The position numbers were made by a program, and so were the translations under genes. A stretch of DNA of 64,000 bases from Pseudoalteromonas distincta (lineage in GTDB: Bacteria; Pseudomonadota; Gammaproteobacteria; Enterobacterales; Alteromonadaceae). How positions within the stretch are numbered: the first letter of the stretch is position 1; each line of letters begins with the position of its first letter. The notes beneath the pieces are model-generated. The model was given only the letters and a program-made list of their open reading frames with translations. It was not told the origin of the DNA and made no database searches. The DNA is taken from positions 39,347 to 103,346 of the forward strand of contig NZ_JWIG01000026.1 of the NCBI RefSeq assembly GCF_000814675.1, read 5' to 3'. Of the stretch, positions 36,900-49,139 are shown in pieces.

Positions 36900-38147
36900 A
36901 TGAAAAATTTATCACGTTCGTTTTCGCTTTCTCTGGTTGCTGCAGGATTATTAGCATCTGGTGCTGTAAGCGCACAATCGCTAGCAATTATTAATGCAAC
37001 ATTGCATACGTCTTCTGATCAAGGTGTATTAGAAGCGGCAAGCATTGTAATGACAGATGGTAAAATCACAGCGATTAACCCAGCTGAAATTAAAGTAGAT
37101 CAAATTATTGATGCAAAGGGCCAAATTGTAACCCCTGGCTTTATAGCAAGTATTAATCAACTTGGTTTAGTTGAAGTAAGTGCAGTTGCAGGCTCTCGCG
37201 ATGCAGGGGAAGAAAAAGCCGGTATTGATTTTGATGTAAGCCTTGCTTACAACGCACATTCAAGCTTAATTCCTTACGCTCGTAAAGGCGGTGTAACACG
37301 CGATGTAATTACTCCTCATGGCGGCGATAGCATTTTTTCAGGCCTTGCCAGTGTTGTTGATTTAAGTGGTAGTTTTGACAGCGACATGCAAAAACAAGCG
37401 GCTTTAATTGTTTACTTAGGTGAGCGCAGTAAAGGCTCACGTGCTTTTACTTTGCAAACACTTATTAATAAGCTTGATGAGCACAAAACTAAAGCTGGTA
37501 AAAAAGCGAAAAAAGACGATGACAAGCCAAGTACTGAAGATAAAGTAATGGCAAAAGTACTCAGTGGTGAAATGCCATTAGTGGTTGGCGTTTCGCGTGC
37601 GGCGGATATTATTGAGCTAATTAAAGTAAAAGAGCAATTTGGTATTAACCTAGTACTTAACGGCGCGCAAGATGCTGTTGTAGTAAAAGAGCGCGTTGCT
37701 AAAGCAAATATTCCAGTGATTATTAGTGCAATGGATAGCTTACCTGGAAGCTTTGATTCGCTTCATGCGAGTTTAGATAATGCTAGTGTGCTTGAAAAAG
37801 CAGGCGTTAAAGTATTATTAACGGTAGGTGGTGATGCAAGTCACAATATTTATCAGCTGCGTTTTGATGCTGGTAATGCGGTGTCGTACGGTATGAGCCA
37901 AGAAGGTGCGTTAAAAGCGCTTACATCAAACGTTGCTGATGTATTTGGCATTAATGCAGGTAGCCTTGAAGTAGGCAAAGCTGCTGATGTAGTAATATGG
38001 AGTAATGACCCGTTTGAGCTAAGCAGCCATGTGAGCAAAATGTTTATTAATGGCGTTGAGGTATCTACACAATCTCGTCAAGATAAACTGCGTGATCGCT
38101 ATACGACAGATTCAAAAATGCCACGTGCTTATACCAACCCGCAATAA
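36900..38147 (+). CDS. exported amidohydrolase-like protein lacking the metal motif
   Basis: The 415-residue protein has a Sec signal peptide (cleavage after VSA near residue 25). The fold-defining ends are those of amidohydrolases (DGKITAINPAEI, later GSLEVGKAADVVIWSNDPF). However the HxH motif is replaced: GIIDVHSHLG of the upstream paralogue aligns with GFIASINQLG, so the histidines become Ile85 and Gln87. The conserved HSDSD is also lost (TVGGDASHN). It is either a non-catalytic partner of the upstream enzyme or uses different chemistry. AGGAG before the ATG indicates an operon with the upstream gene. Confidence 0.82.
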   Translation: MKNLSRSFSLSLVAAGLLASGAVSAQSLAIINATLHTSSDQGVLEAASIVMTDGKITAINPAEIKVDQIIDAKGQIVTPGFIASINQLGLVEVSAVAGSRDAGEEKAGIDFDVSLAYNAHSSLIPYARKGGVTRDVITPHGGDSIFSGLASVVDLSGSFDSDMQKQAALIVYLGERSKGSRAFTLQTLINKLDEHKTKAGKKAKKDDDKPSTEDKVMAKVLSGEMPLVVGVSRAADIIELIKVKEQFGINLVLNGAQDAVVVKERVAKANIPVIISAMDSLPGSFDSLHASLDNASVLEKAGVKVLLTVGGDASHNIYQLRFDAGNAVSYGMSQEGALKALTSNVADVFGINAGSLEVGKAADVVIWSNDPFELSSHVSKMFINGVEVSTQSRQDKLRDRYTTDSKMPRAYTNPQ

Positions 38148-38151
38148 TACT

Positions 38152-38295
38152 TAATCAATTTGAGGGATTAAATCTGACGGTAACTGCGTTAAAAATTTCT
38201 GATATAGAGCAACTAAATAACGAAATTTTTGCCTTGTTATCGACAAGATTTTCTTGCCTCAAAGTTGATCACTTAATTAAGCGAATTGGTATGAT
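38152..38295. repeat. interspersed intergenic repeat, copy 2
   Basis: It shares ACTGCGTTAAAAATT, ATAGAGCAACTA, AATTTTTGCCTTG and the terminal GAATTGGTAT with the copies at 34421 and 38388. It lies directly after the amidohydrolase pair. Confidence 0.6.
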
Positions 38296-38344
38296 ACTAA
38301 ATAATTAAATAATTAATTAATTAAATAAATAAATTTAATTATTC

Positions 38345-38378
38345 AAAGGCCGCTATTTTATAAATAGCGGCCTTTTTT
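38345..38378 (+). terminator. intrinsic terminator of the amidohydrolase pair
   Basis: The stem AAAGGCCGCTATTT/AAATAGCGGCCTTT has a very short loop and runs into TTTTTTT. It lies after repeat copy 2. Confidence 0.85.
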
Positions 38379-38387
38379 TGTAAAGTT

Positions 38388-38551
38388 TATACCAACCTGC
38401 ATAAATCTTTGATCAATTTAACGAATTAAATTGCACTATAACGTCGTTAAAAATTTTTTATTTAGAACAACTAGATACAAAAATTTTTGCCTGGTTTTAG
38501 CGCAATTTTCTTAACGTTAAATAGACCCCATATATAAGCAGATTGGTATTA
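38388..38551. repeat. interspersed intergenic repeat, copy 3
   Basis: It begins TATACCAACC and ends GATTGGTATTAG, giving inverted TACCAA/TTGGTA ends, and contains CGTTAAAAATT, AGAACAACTAGA and AATTTTTGCCTGG in the same order as the other copies. Confidence 0.6.
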
Positions 38552-38556
38552 GACAT

Positions 38557-38592
38557 AAAAAAGCCGCTTACTTTTGCAAGTAAGCGGCTTTT
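38557..38592 (-). terminator. intrinsic terminator of icd
   Basis: On the minus strand AAAGCCGCTTACT pairs with AGTAAGCGGCTTT around a 6-nt loop and runs into a T tract. It lies 17 nt after the icd stop. Confidence 0.88.
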
Positions 38593-38608
38593 AAATTTAA
38601 ACCGATAT

Positions 38609-41342
<2,734 letters not shown>

Positions 41343-41561
41343 TCACTCAATAATGTCACCATCTGGGGCAATATTTTTAGCGTGTAGGCCTTTAGGCCCT
41401 TGTTCTAATTCGAATGTTACATCTTGACCAGCTTTAAGCGTTTTATAGCCGTCCATTACAATTGTTGAGTAATGAGCGAAGATATCATTCTCGCAGCCGT
41501 CTTCTACGATGAAACCAAAACCTTTGGCGTTGTTGAACCATTTAACTTTACCACAAGCCAT
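41343..41561 (-). CDS. cspD: cold-shock domain protein CspD
   Basis: The 72-residue single cold-shock domain has RNP1 KGFGFI and RNP2 DIFAHY. It is divergent from clpS-clpA, the conserved position of cspD in gammaproteobacteria. CspD binds single-stranded nucleic acid and inhibits replication in stationary phase in E. coli. AAGGA about ten bases upstream supports the start. Confidence 0.93.
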   Translation of the reverse strand: MACGKVKWFNNAKGFGFIVEDGCENDIFAHYSTIVMDGYKTLKAGQDVTFELEQGPKGLHAKNIAPDGDIIE

Positions 41562-41760
41562 ACTTCTACATCCTTCAATAAGTTGACTAATTTAGTTATT
41601 CTAAACCGTATAATTTGCTAGACTGACTAAGGTTTAATCAATCTATGTTTGACTGTAGTTTATTTAGCCAACCAGTCAAGTGTTTTGAGTTATTTTTTAA
41701 CATTTTATTTATTTTTTATTCAAGTTTGCTTGAGTTACAAAGACAAGACTATATTTAATT

Positions 41761-42078
41761 ATGAGTGGTATGAAAGATTCAGGTGTTATCGACACAGTTC
41801 GCGACAGTGAAAAGCAAAAGCTACAGCCGCCGCGAAAATATAAAGTTGTTTTAAATAACGACGACTACACGCCGATGGACTTCGTAATTGAAGTTTTAAC
41901 GACGTTTTTTAATATGGATAGCGATAGAGCAACCGATGTGATGCTTCAGGTTCATGAAAAAGGTAAGGGTATTTGCGGTGTTTACAGCGCCGATGTTGCC
42001 TACACCAAAGTTGAACAAGTTAACCGTTACTCACGGGATAACGAGCATCCACTGCTTTGTAGTTGTGAGCAGGAATAA
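41761..42078 (+). CDS. clpS: ClpS adaptor for ClpAP
   Basis: The 105-residue protein has the conserved core [20 protein letters not shown] and the helix [19 protein letters not shown]. It recognises N-end-rule degrons and delivers them to ClpAP. It lies directly upstream of clpA. The aat and bpt genes, which make N-terminal leucine degrons, are 3 kb away, so the window holds a nearly full N-degron pathway. Confidence 0.96.
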   Translation: MSGMKDSGVIDTVRDSEKQKLQPPRKYKVVLNNDDYTPMDFVIEVLTTFFNMDSDRATDVMLQVHEKGKGICGVYSADVAYTKVEQVNRYSRDNEHPLLCSCEQE

Positions 42079-42079
42079 T

Positions 42080-42117
42080 ACCAATTTAATACAATTGGTA
42101 TAAATACCAATTAGGGT
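42080..42117. repeat. short inverted TACCAATT repeats between clpS and clpA
   Basis: ATACCAATTTAATACAATT then GGTATAAATACCAATT contains nested inverted copies of the TACCAA/TTGGTA ends seen in the interspersed repeats. It is probably a deletion remnant of that family. Confidence 0.45.
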
Positions 42118-42171
42118 GATCAAACATCCGATTGTTGTGGTATAAATTATTATCTCAGTAAGGGGTTGCCA

Positions 42172-44433
42172 ATGCTAAACAAAGACTTAGAACTCACTTT
42201 AAATGCCGCGTTTCGTGAAGCGCGCACTCGCCGTCATGAGTTTATGACCGTAGAGCACCTTTTACTTGCGCTATTAGATAATCCTTCAGCAGGAGAAGCC
42301 TTAAACGCGTGTGGTGTTAATCTTTCAGGCTTAAAAACCGAATTATTAGAATTTATTGACGAAACAACACCCGTCATCCCAGATTTAGAAGAAGAGCGTG
42401 AAACTCAGCCAACGCTTGGTTTTCAGCGTGTATTACAACGTGCTGTGTTTCATGTGCAATCGTCAGGAAAAAACGAAGTGACGGGTGTCAATGTACTGGT
42501 TGCTATTTTTTCTGAGCAAGAGAGCCAAGCTGTTTATTTACTTAAAAAGCAAGATGTATCGCGCTTAGATATTGTTAACTTTATTTCGCACGGCATTTCA
42601 AAAGCTGATGATGAACTAGGCGACGACAGCGATGATATACATGAAGAAGTGCAAGAAGTTCAAAACGAAGAAGCAAGTAAGCTAGACAGCTTTACAACTA
42701 ACTTAAACGCTCAGGCTCGTGAAGGTAATATTGACCCATTGATTGGGCGCGACAGCGAAGTAGAGCGCACGGTACAAGTATTGTGTCGTCGTAAAAAGAA
42801 TAACCCATTACTTGTTGGTGAAGCGGGCGTTGGTAAAACAGCCATTGCTGAAGGTTTAGCGTACCGTATTGTGAACGAGCAAGTACCAGAAGTAATTGCA
42901 GATGCAGTTGTGTACTCACTAGATATGGGGGCATTGCTTGCAGGTACTAAATACCGTGGCGATTTTGAAAAGCGCTTTAAAAGCTTACTAAAAGAGCTTC
43001 AGGCACAACCTGGGTCTATTTTATTTATTGATGAAATACATACCATAATAGGTGCTGGCGCAGCGTCTGGTGGCGTTATGGACGCTTCAAACTTACTTAA
43101 ACCACTTCTTTCAAGTGGTAAGTTACGTTGTATGGGTTCAACCACTTACAATGAGTATAAAAATATCTTTGAGAAAGACCGTGCATTAGTACGTCGTTTT
43201 CAAAAAATTGATGTACTTGAACCAAGTGTTGCCGATACCACTAAAATTTTAAATGGATTAAAAGAGCGTTACGAAGAGCACCATGGTATTCGCTACACTC
43301 AAAAAGCATTAAAAGCAGCTGCTGAACTTAGTGCTAAATACATTAATGAGCGCCACTTGCCAGATAAAGCAATTGATGTAATTGATGAAGCGGGCGCTAA
43401 CCAACGTTTACAACCTAGTTCTAAACGTAAAAAAACCATCGGTGTGGCTGATATAGAGCTAATAATATCGAAGATGGCACGTATTCCACCACAAAATGTG
43501 TCTTCAACAGATAAAGAGACGCTTAAAAATCTAGACCGTAATCTTAAAATGCTGGTGTTTGGACAAGATCAATCTATTGATGCGCTTACATCGGCTATTC
43601 GTTTATCTCGCTCGGGTTTATCAAGCGAAGAAAAACCAGTGGGTTCGTTCTTGTTTGCAGGCCCAACAGGTGTTGGTAAAACAGAAGTAACTAAGCAACT
43701 TGCTAAATGTATGGGTGTTGAGTTTATTCGTTTTGATATGTCTGAGTATGTAGAGCGCCACGCAATCAGCCGACTAATTGGTGCTCCACCAGGATATGTT
43801 GGTTTTGAGCAAGGCGGATTATTAACCGAGGCGGTTATTAAAAACCCACATGCGGTTGTACTTTTAGATGAGATTGAAAAAGCGCATCCAGATATTTACA
43901 ATATTTTACTACAAGTTATGGATCACGGTACGTTAACCGATAATAACGGTCGTAAAGCTGATTTTAGAAATGTAGTGGTTGTAATGACTACCAATGCGGG
44001 CGTACAAGAAACTACGCGTAAGTCGATTGGTTTTACAGAGCAAGATCACACGCACGATGCAATGGGCGAAATTAATAAAGTATTTTCGCCAGAATTTAGA
44101 AACCGTTTAGATAACATTATTTGGTTTAATCACCTTGAACGTGAAGTTATTTTACTGGTGGTTGATAAATTTATTGTGGAACTGCAAGCTCAGCTTGATA
44201 AAAAATCGGTTAATCTTGAGCTTACGCCTAAAGCGCGTGAATGGCTCGCAGATAAAGGTTATGACAAGGCTATGGGGGCACGACCAATGGCACGTGTTAT
44301 TCAAGAAGAGCTTAAAAAGCAATTAGCTAATGAAATACTGTTTGGTGAACTTGTTGATGGCGGTACAGTTAAAGTATCGGTTAAAGACAAGAAGATTCGC
44401 TTTGATTACGAGAGCAATTTAACGCCAGCGTAA
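42172..44433 (+). CDS. clpA: ATP-dependent Clp protease ATP-binding subunit ClpA
   Basis: The 753-residue protein has a Clp N-domain (about residues 1-140) and two AAA+ modules, with Walker A motifs GEAGVGKT near 216 and GPTGVGKT near 497. It unfolds substrates for ClpP. An in-frame TTG two codons upstream overlaps the AAGGGG ribosome-binding region, so the ATG at 42172 (MLNKDLEL, like E. coli MLNQELEL) is the start. A strong terminator follows. Confidence 0.97.
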   Translation: MLNKDLELTLNAAFREARTRRHEFMTVEHLLLALLDNPSAGEALNACGVNLSGLKTELLEFIDETTPVIPDLEEERETQPTLGFQRVLQRAVFHVQSSGKNEVTGVNVLVAIFSEQESQAVYLLKKQDVSRLDIVNFISHGISKADDELGDDSDDIHEEVQEVQNEEASKLDSFTTNLNAQAREGNIDPLIGRDSEVERTVQVLCRRKKNNPLLVGEAGVGKTAIAEGLAYRIVNEQVPEVIADAVVYSLDMGALLAGTKYRGDFEKRFKSLLKELQAQPGSILFIDEIHTIIGAGAASGGVMDASNLLKPLLSSGKLRCMGSTTYNEYKNIFEKDRALVRRFQKIDVLEPSVADTTKILNGLKERYEEHHGIRYTQKALKAAAELSAKYINERHLPDKAIDVIDEAGANQRLQPSSKRKKTIGVADIELIISKMARIPPQNVSSTDKETLKNLDRNLKMLVFGQDQSIDALTSAIRLSRSGLSSEEKPVGSFLFAGPTGVGKTEVTKQLAKCMGVEFIRFDMSEYVERHAISRLIGAPPGYVGFEQGGLLTEAVIKNPHAVVLLDEIEKAHPDIYNILLQVMDHGTLTDNNGRKADFRNVVVVMTTNAGVQETTRKSIGFTEQDHTHDAMGEINKVFSPEFRNRLDNIIWFNHLEREVILLVVDKFIVELQAQLDKKSVNLELTPKAREWLADKGYDKAMGARPMARVIQEELKKQLANEILFGELVDGGTVKVSVKDKKIRFDYESNLTPA

Positions 44434-44460
44434 AACGTTAATTGCACAACTAAGTTAAAT

Positions 44461-44498
44461 AAAAATGGCCCGCTAAATAATAGCGGGCCATTTTTTTG
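44461..44498 (+). terminator. intrinsic terminator of clpA
   Basis: AAAATGGCCCGCTA and TAGCGGGCCATTTT form a 14-bp stem with a 5-nt loop followed by T residues. Confidence 0.92.
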
Positions 44499-44514
44499 CC
44501 ATTTTTATAGGCAA

Positions 44515-44543
44515 CAAAAAACCCAGTAAAAACTGGGTTTTTT
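44515..44543. terminator. terminator, probably of infA (minus) and bidirectional
   Basis: AAAAAACCCAGT and ACTGGGTTTTTT form a symmetrical hairpin with A and T tracts on both sides, between convergent clpA and infA. Confidence 0.8.
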
Positions 44544-44594
44544 GTTTATTAAATGTAATTGCTAGTCAATGTCTATCAATTACATTTAATAAAC
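44544..44594. other. long perfect inverted repeat between clpA and infA
   Basis: GTTTATTAAATGTAATTG (44544-44561) and its exact complement (44577-44594) form an 18-bp perfect stem around a 15-nt loop. It is AT-rich with no T tract, so it is not a standard terminator. It directly abuts the bidirectional terminator. Confidence 0.7.
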
Positions 44595-44647
44595 GCTTAA
44601 AGCTAGTAAAACACTAGCCAAAAACTAAATCTCGTTTACGCACTTAC

Positions 44648-44884
<237 letters not shown>

Positions 44885-44956
44885 TTAATAGTTAAACGCT
44901 GCAGATTTTGCCCAAAATACACCAATAAGTAAAGGCGCAGGGGCTATATTTGCAAA

Positions 44957-45661
44957 TTAAATAGCCACCCACTCATCATTGAGCTGTTTTTGAGCTGGTA
45001 AAAACTGAGTTTTGTACTTCATTTTATCGCATTCATCAATTTGATAGCCTAAGTACACGTATTGCTTATTTTGCTCTTTTGCAAATTTAAGCTGCTCTAA
45101 TATCATCACAGAGCCTAAACTATAGTGTTCAAAGTCGGGGTCAAAAAAAGTATAAATTGCAGAAATAGAGCTGTTCATACAATCAGTTACGGCAACTGCG
45201 ACTAAAGTATCTTGGTGCCATAGTTCAATAAATGTGATTTTGAGCCAACTGCAAAGTAAAAAGCTTTGAAACTGTTCTTTTTCAGGAGGATACATACTTC
45301 CATCCTGATGGCGCATCGTTATGTATTTACTATAGAGCGGATAATACTCAGGGCGTTCTTGCGTCGAGTATTTTACTTCAAACTGGTTTTTTGCTTTGTT
45401 TAGTTTACGTTTTTGCGATTTTGAAGGGATAAAGTCTTGTGCTAATACACGTACAGAGTTACATGCACTGCATATTGGGCAGTGTGGACGGTATATTTGG
45501 TTACCACTGCGACGAAACCCTAAGCCTAATAATGACTCAAATTTGTCTGTGCTGTAGCAACTAGGATCTAGAATAACTAATAGTTGCTCTTGTCTGTTGG
45601 GTAAATAACTACAGTCAAACTCTTGGGTTAAACCAACACGTGCAGGAAGTTGCTCATTCAT
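44957..45661 (-). CDS. bpt: aspartate/glutamate leucyltransferase
   Basis: The 234-residue Bpt-type transferase has N-terminal SYLPN, CPICSACNSVRVL with the conserved cysteines, and a GNAT-like C-terminal half (VYLGYQIDECDKMKYK). It adds leucine from Leu-tRNA to N-terminal Asp or Glu, making degrons for ClpS-ClpAP. A TTG four codons upstream is possible. The ATG at 45661 overlaps the aat stop (ATGAATGA) and gives a family-like start MNEQLPARVGL. Confidence 0.94.
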   Translation of the reverse strand: MNEQLPARVGLTQEFDCSYLPNRQEQLLVILDPSCYSTDKFESLLGLGFRRSGNQIYRPHCPICSACNSVRVLAQDFIPSKSQKRKLNKAKNQFEVKYSTQERPEYYPLYSKYITMRHQDGSMYPPEKEQFQSFLLCSWLKITFIELWHQDTLVAVAVTDCMNSSISAIYTFFDPDFEHYSLGSVMILEQLKFAKEQNKQYVYLGYQIDECDKMKYKTQFLPAQKQLNDEWVAI

Positions 45662-46370
45662 AGATTGCGTCAAGTTCTTGTGGCTCCCACATAATAGGGT
45701 TAACAGTATAGTTATGTGCAGCTTTTAGTTTAGTCAAAAATGTGGAACGGGGGATTACTTGTGCACCTAAGGTCATTAAATAAGGGTTTTCTAACTGGCA
45801 ATCAATAAAATGCGCATTATGACGTTTAAGCCAATTTACCAGTGCCCACATAGCAAGCTTGGAGCAATTGGTTTGATGATGAAACATTGATTCACCACAA
45901 AAAACACCATTTTGCATAATACCGTATAAGCCACCTGCAAGCTCTCCGTTGCTCCACACTTCTAAGCTATGGGCAATGCCAGCATTATGTGCATTAACGT
46001 AAGCGTTGAGCATGTCAGAGGTGATCCAAGTGCCATCGGTATCAAGGCGTTGATCGCGACAAGCTTCTATTACCTCCTCAAAGGCATTATTAATGGTTAC
46101 TTTTACAGGGTGCTTTTTTAAATGTTTACGCAGGCTCTTACTTATATGAAAATCATCCAGTTCAAAAATCCCGCGCTCGCTTGGCGACCACCACATAATA
46201 GGCTCATCTTCGCTAAACCAAGGGAATATTCCGCTTTTGTAGGCATTACTTAGGCGAGGTAAACTTAAATCTCCGCCAATTGCTAACAAGCCATCAGGGG
46301 ATTCTAATGCGTATTCCGGATTGGGGAATGCTATATCGGTTTCACTTAATTGGTATAGCTGATTTCTCAT
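45654..46370 (-). CDS. aat: leucyl/phenylalanyl-tRNA--protein transferase
   Basis: The 238-residue protein has FPNPEYALESPDGLLAIGGDL, GIFPWFSEDEPIMWWSPSERG and FIDCQLENPYLMTLGA, all conserved in Aat. It adds Leu or Phe to proteins with N-terminal Lys or Arg for degradation by ClpAP. It overlaps bpt and probably forms an operon with it, within reach of clpS, clpA and infA. Confidence 0.97.
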   Translation of the reverse strand: MRNQLYQLSETDIAFPNPEYALESPDGLLAIGGDLSLPRLSNAYKSGIFPWFSEDEPIMWWSPSERGIFELDDFHISKSLRKHLKKHPVKVTINNAFEEVIEACRDQRLDTDGTWITSDMLNAYVNAHNAGIAHSLEVWSNGELAGGLYGIMQNGVFCGESMFHHQTNCSKLAMWALVNWLKRHNAHFIDCQLENPYLMTLGAQVIPRSTFLTKLKAAHNYTVNPIMWEPQELDAIYE

Positions 46371-46421
46371 ACAGTACTTATTTTATAATTGATCGTAAAA
46401 GTGTAACTATATTTTAGACAT

Positions 46422-46447
46422 AAAAAAAGGGCTGAATAATCAGCCCT
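46422..46447 (-). terminator. intrinsic terminator of trxB
   Basis: On the minus strand AGGGCTGA/TCAGCCCT has a 4-nt loop and runs into seven T. It lies 20 nt after the trxB stop. Confidence 0.9.
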
Positions 46448-46467
46448 ATTATAATTTATTTAATTGC

Positions 46468-47427
<960 letters not shown>

Positions 47428-47705
47428 CTAAACGTTTAATACGGTCTTTAATGCGCTCGATTCTAAGAAAATCAAGGCGGATGTAAACAAAATCCGCGAT
47501 TATTTTTTTTCGCAAATCGAAAAGCTGTGCAGTATTGTGTACTAGAGCTCAGTACTTTTACAGTTAAAACACCTAAGTAGCTCAATAAATAGACTAACAG
47601 GCAACAAAACAGCGTTAATTCATGACCCCTTTGATTTTTTTTGTTATGTTTTACCTAATTTTATTTGTCACTGATAGATTATGTGACCTAAGCGAATAGG
47701 CAACT

Positions 47706-49031
47706 ATGTTATTTTGGCAGGAAAAACCCGCATTCGGGTTGACTTCAAAAGACGTTAACGTCTTAACCAATGCGCAAGATTACCGAACGCAATTGCTACG
47801 TTTGATAGCTAATGCAAAAAAACGAATTTATATCACAGCGCTTTATTTACAGGATGACGAAGCAGGTCGCGAGATTTTAGAAGCCTTGCATCGAGTATCA
47901 TTAGAGAACCCTGCGCTTGATGTAAAAGTGCTGGTGGATTTTCATCGTGCGCAACGTGGTTTAATTGGTGCAGAGAAATCTGATGGTAACGCAAGTTTAT
48001 ATTGTGACGATTTAGAAAAGTTTAAATCGAACGTACAAGTTTATGGCGTACCTGTAAAAGCTAAAGAATTATTTGGCGTATTACATTTAAAGGGTTTTGT
48101 CATTGACGATACCTTACTTTACAGCGGCGCAAGCTTAAACAACGTGTATTTGCAGTATAACGAGCGTTACAGACTCGATCGTTACTTTTTAATAACGCAG
48201 AGCGAGCTGTGTGACTCAGTGGTTGATTTTATTGAGACAAAGCTAATTAGCTCCGTTGCTGTGCCACGCATAGACACACGACCGCTTAAGCGTTTACACG
48301 ACTTCAAACTTGATCAAAAGCAATTAATGCGTGATTTAAAAGTCGCAAGTTACAACGCAGCAGAGCAACTGAATACGCAAGCATTAGGTATTCGTTTGTT
48401 TTTAGGGCTTGGTCGTCGTAATAACGAATTAAATCGTTTAATAAAAGCGTTATTTGATACCACAGAGCAAGAGCTTGTGTTGTATACGCCATACTTTAAT
48501 TTTCCGGCGCCACTTATGCGATCACTGCGCCGATTATTAAAGCAAGGCAAGCAAGTGACTATTGTGGTAGGGGATAAAACAGCAAATGACTTTTATTTAC
48601 CGCCAAGCGAGCCGTTTAGTAAAATAGGGGCATTACCTTATTTATACGAAACTATTTTGCATAAGTTTGTAAAAACGCAAAAACGCCACATCGATAACGG
48701 TAATTTAAATGTGTATCTGTGGAAAGATGAAAGTAATTCGTTTCATTTAAAAGGTATTTGTTCAGATAGAACAAAACATTTACTGAGTGGGCATAACTTA
48801 AATCCGCGTGCATGGGGTCTTGATATCGAAAACGGTATTTTAATAGAAGATCCAGAGCAAACAATTATGGATGCTATTGATAACGAAAAGCAGGAAATTT
48901 TACAACACTGCCGCCGTTTAACAGGCCCAGATGATTTAGAAACAATGGATGATTACCCGCAGCCAGTTAAAAAACTACTTGGCCAAGCTAAGCGCGTAAA
49001 AGTAGATTTTATAATTAAGCGTTTCATATAA
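47706..49031 (+). CDS. pssA: CDP-diacylglycerol--serine O-phosphatidyltransferase (PLD type)
   Basis: The 441-residue protein has two phospholipase D-type HKD motifs: HLKGFVIDD near residue 127 and HLKGICSDR near residue 345. Its length and layout match E. coli PssA (451). It makes phosphatidylserine, the precursor of phosphatidylethanolamine, at the inner membrane. A palindromic terminator follows 22 nt after the stop. Confidence 0.95.
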   Translation: MLFWQEKPAFGLTSKDVNVLTNAQDYRTQLLRLIANAKKRIYITALYLQDDEAGREILEALHRVSLENPALDVKVLVDFHRAQRGLIGAEKSDGNASLYCDDLEKFKSNVQVYGVPVKAKELFGVLHLKGFVIDDTLLYSGASLNNVYLQYNERYRLDRYFLITQSELCDSVVDFIETKLISSVAVPRIDTRPLKRLHDFKLDQKQLMRDLKVASYNAAEQLNTQALGIRLFLGLGRRNNELNRLIKALFDTTEQELVLYTPYFNFPAPLMRSLRRLLKQGKQVTIVVGDKTANDFYLPPSEPFSKIGALPYLYETILHKFVKTQKRHIDNGNLNVYLWKDESNSFHLKGICSDRTKHLLSGHNLNPRAWGLDIENGILIEDPEQTIMDAIDNEKQEILQHCRRLTGPDDLETMDDYPQPVKKLLGQAKRVKVDFIIKRFI

Positions 49032-49052
49032 ATTTACTTTAAATCAGACATA

Positions 49053-49081
49053 AAAAAAGCAGCTAATTAGCTGCTTTTTTT
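49053..49081. terminator. bidirectional terminator between pssA and ald
   Basis: AAAAAAGCAGCT and AGCTGCTTTTTT form a symmetrical hairpin with A and T tracts on both flanks, between convergent genes. Confidence 0.9.
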
Positions 49082-49139
49082 ATGGGTTGTAGTTAAGTTA
49101 CTATATTATTTAATACCAACCTAACTACGAAACGCTAAA

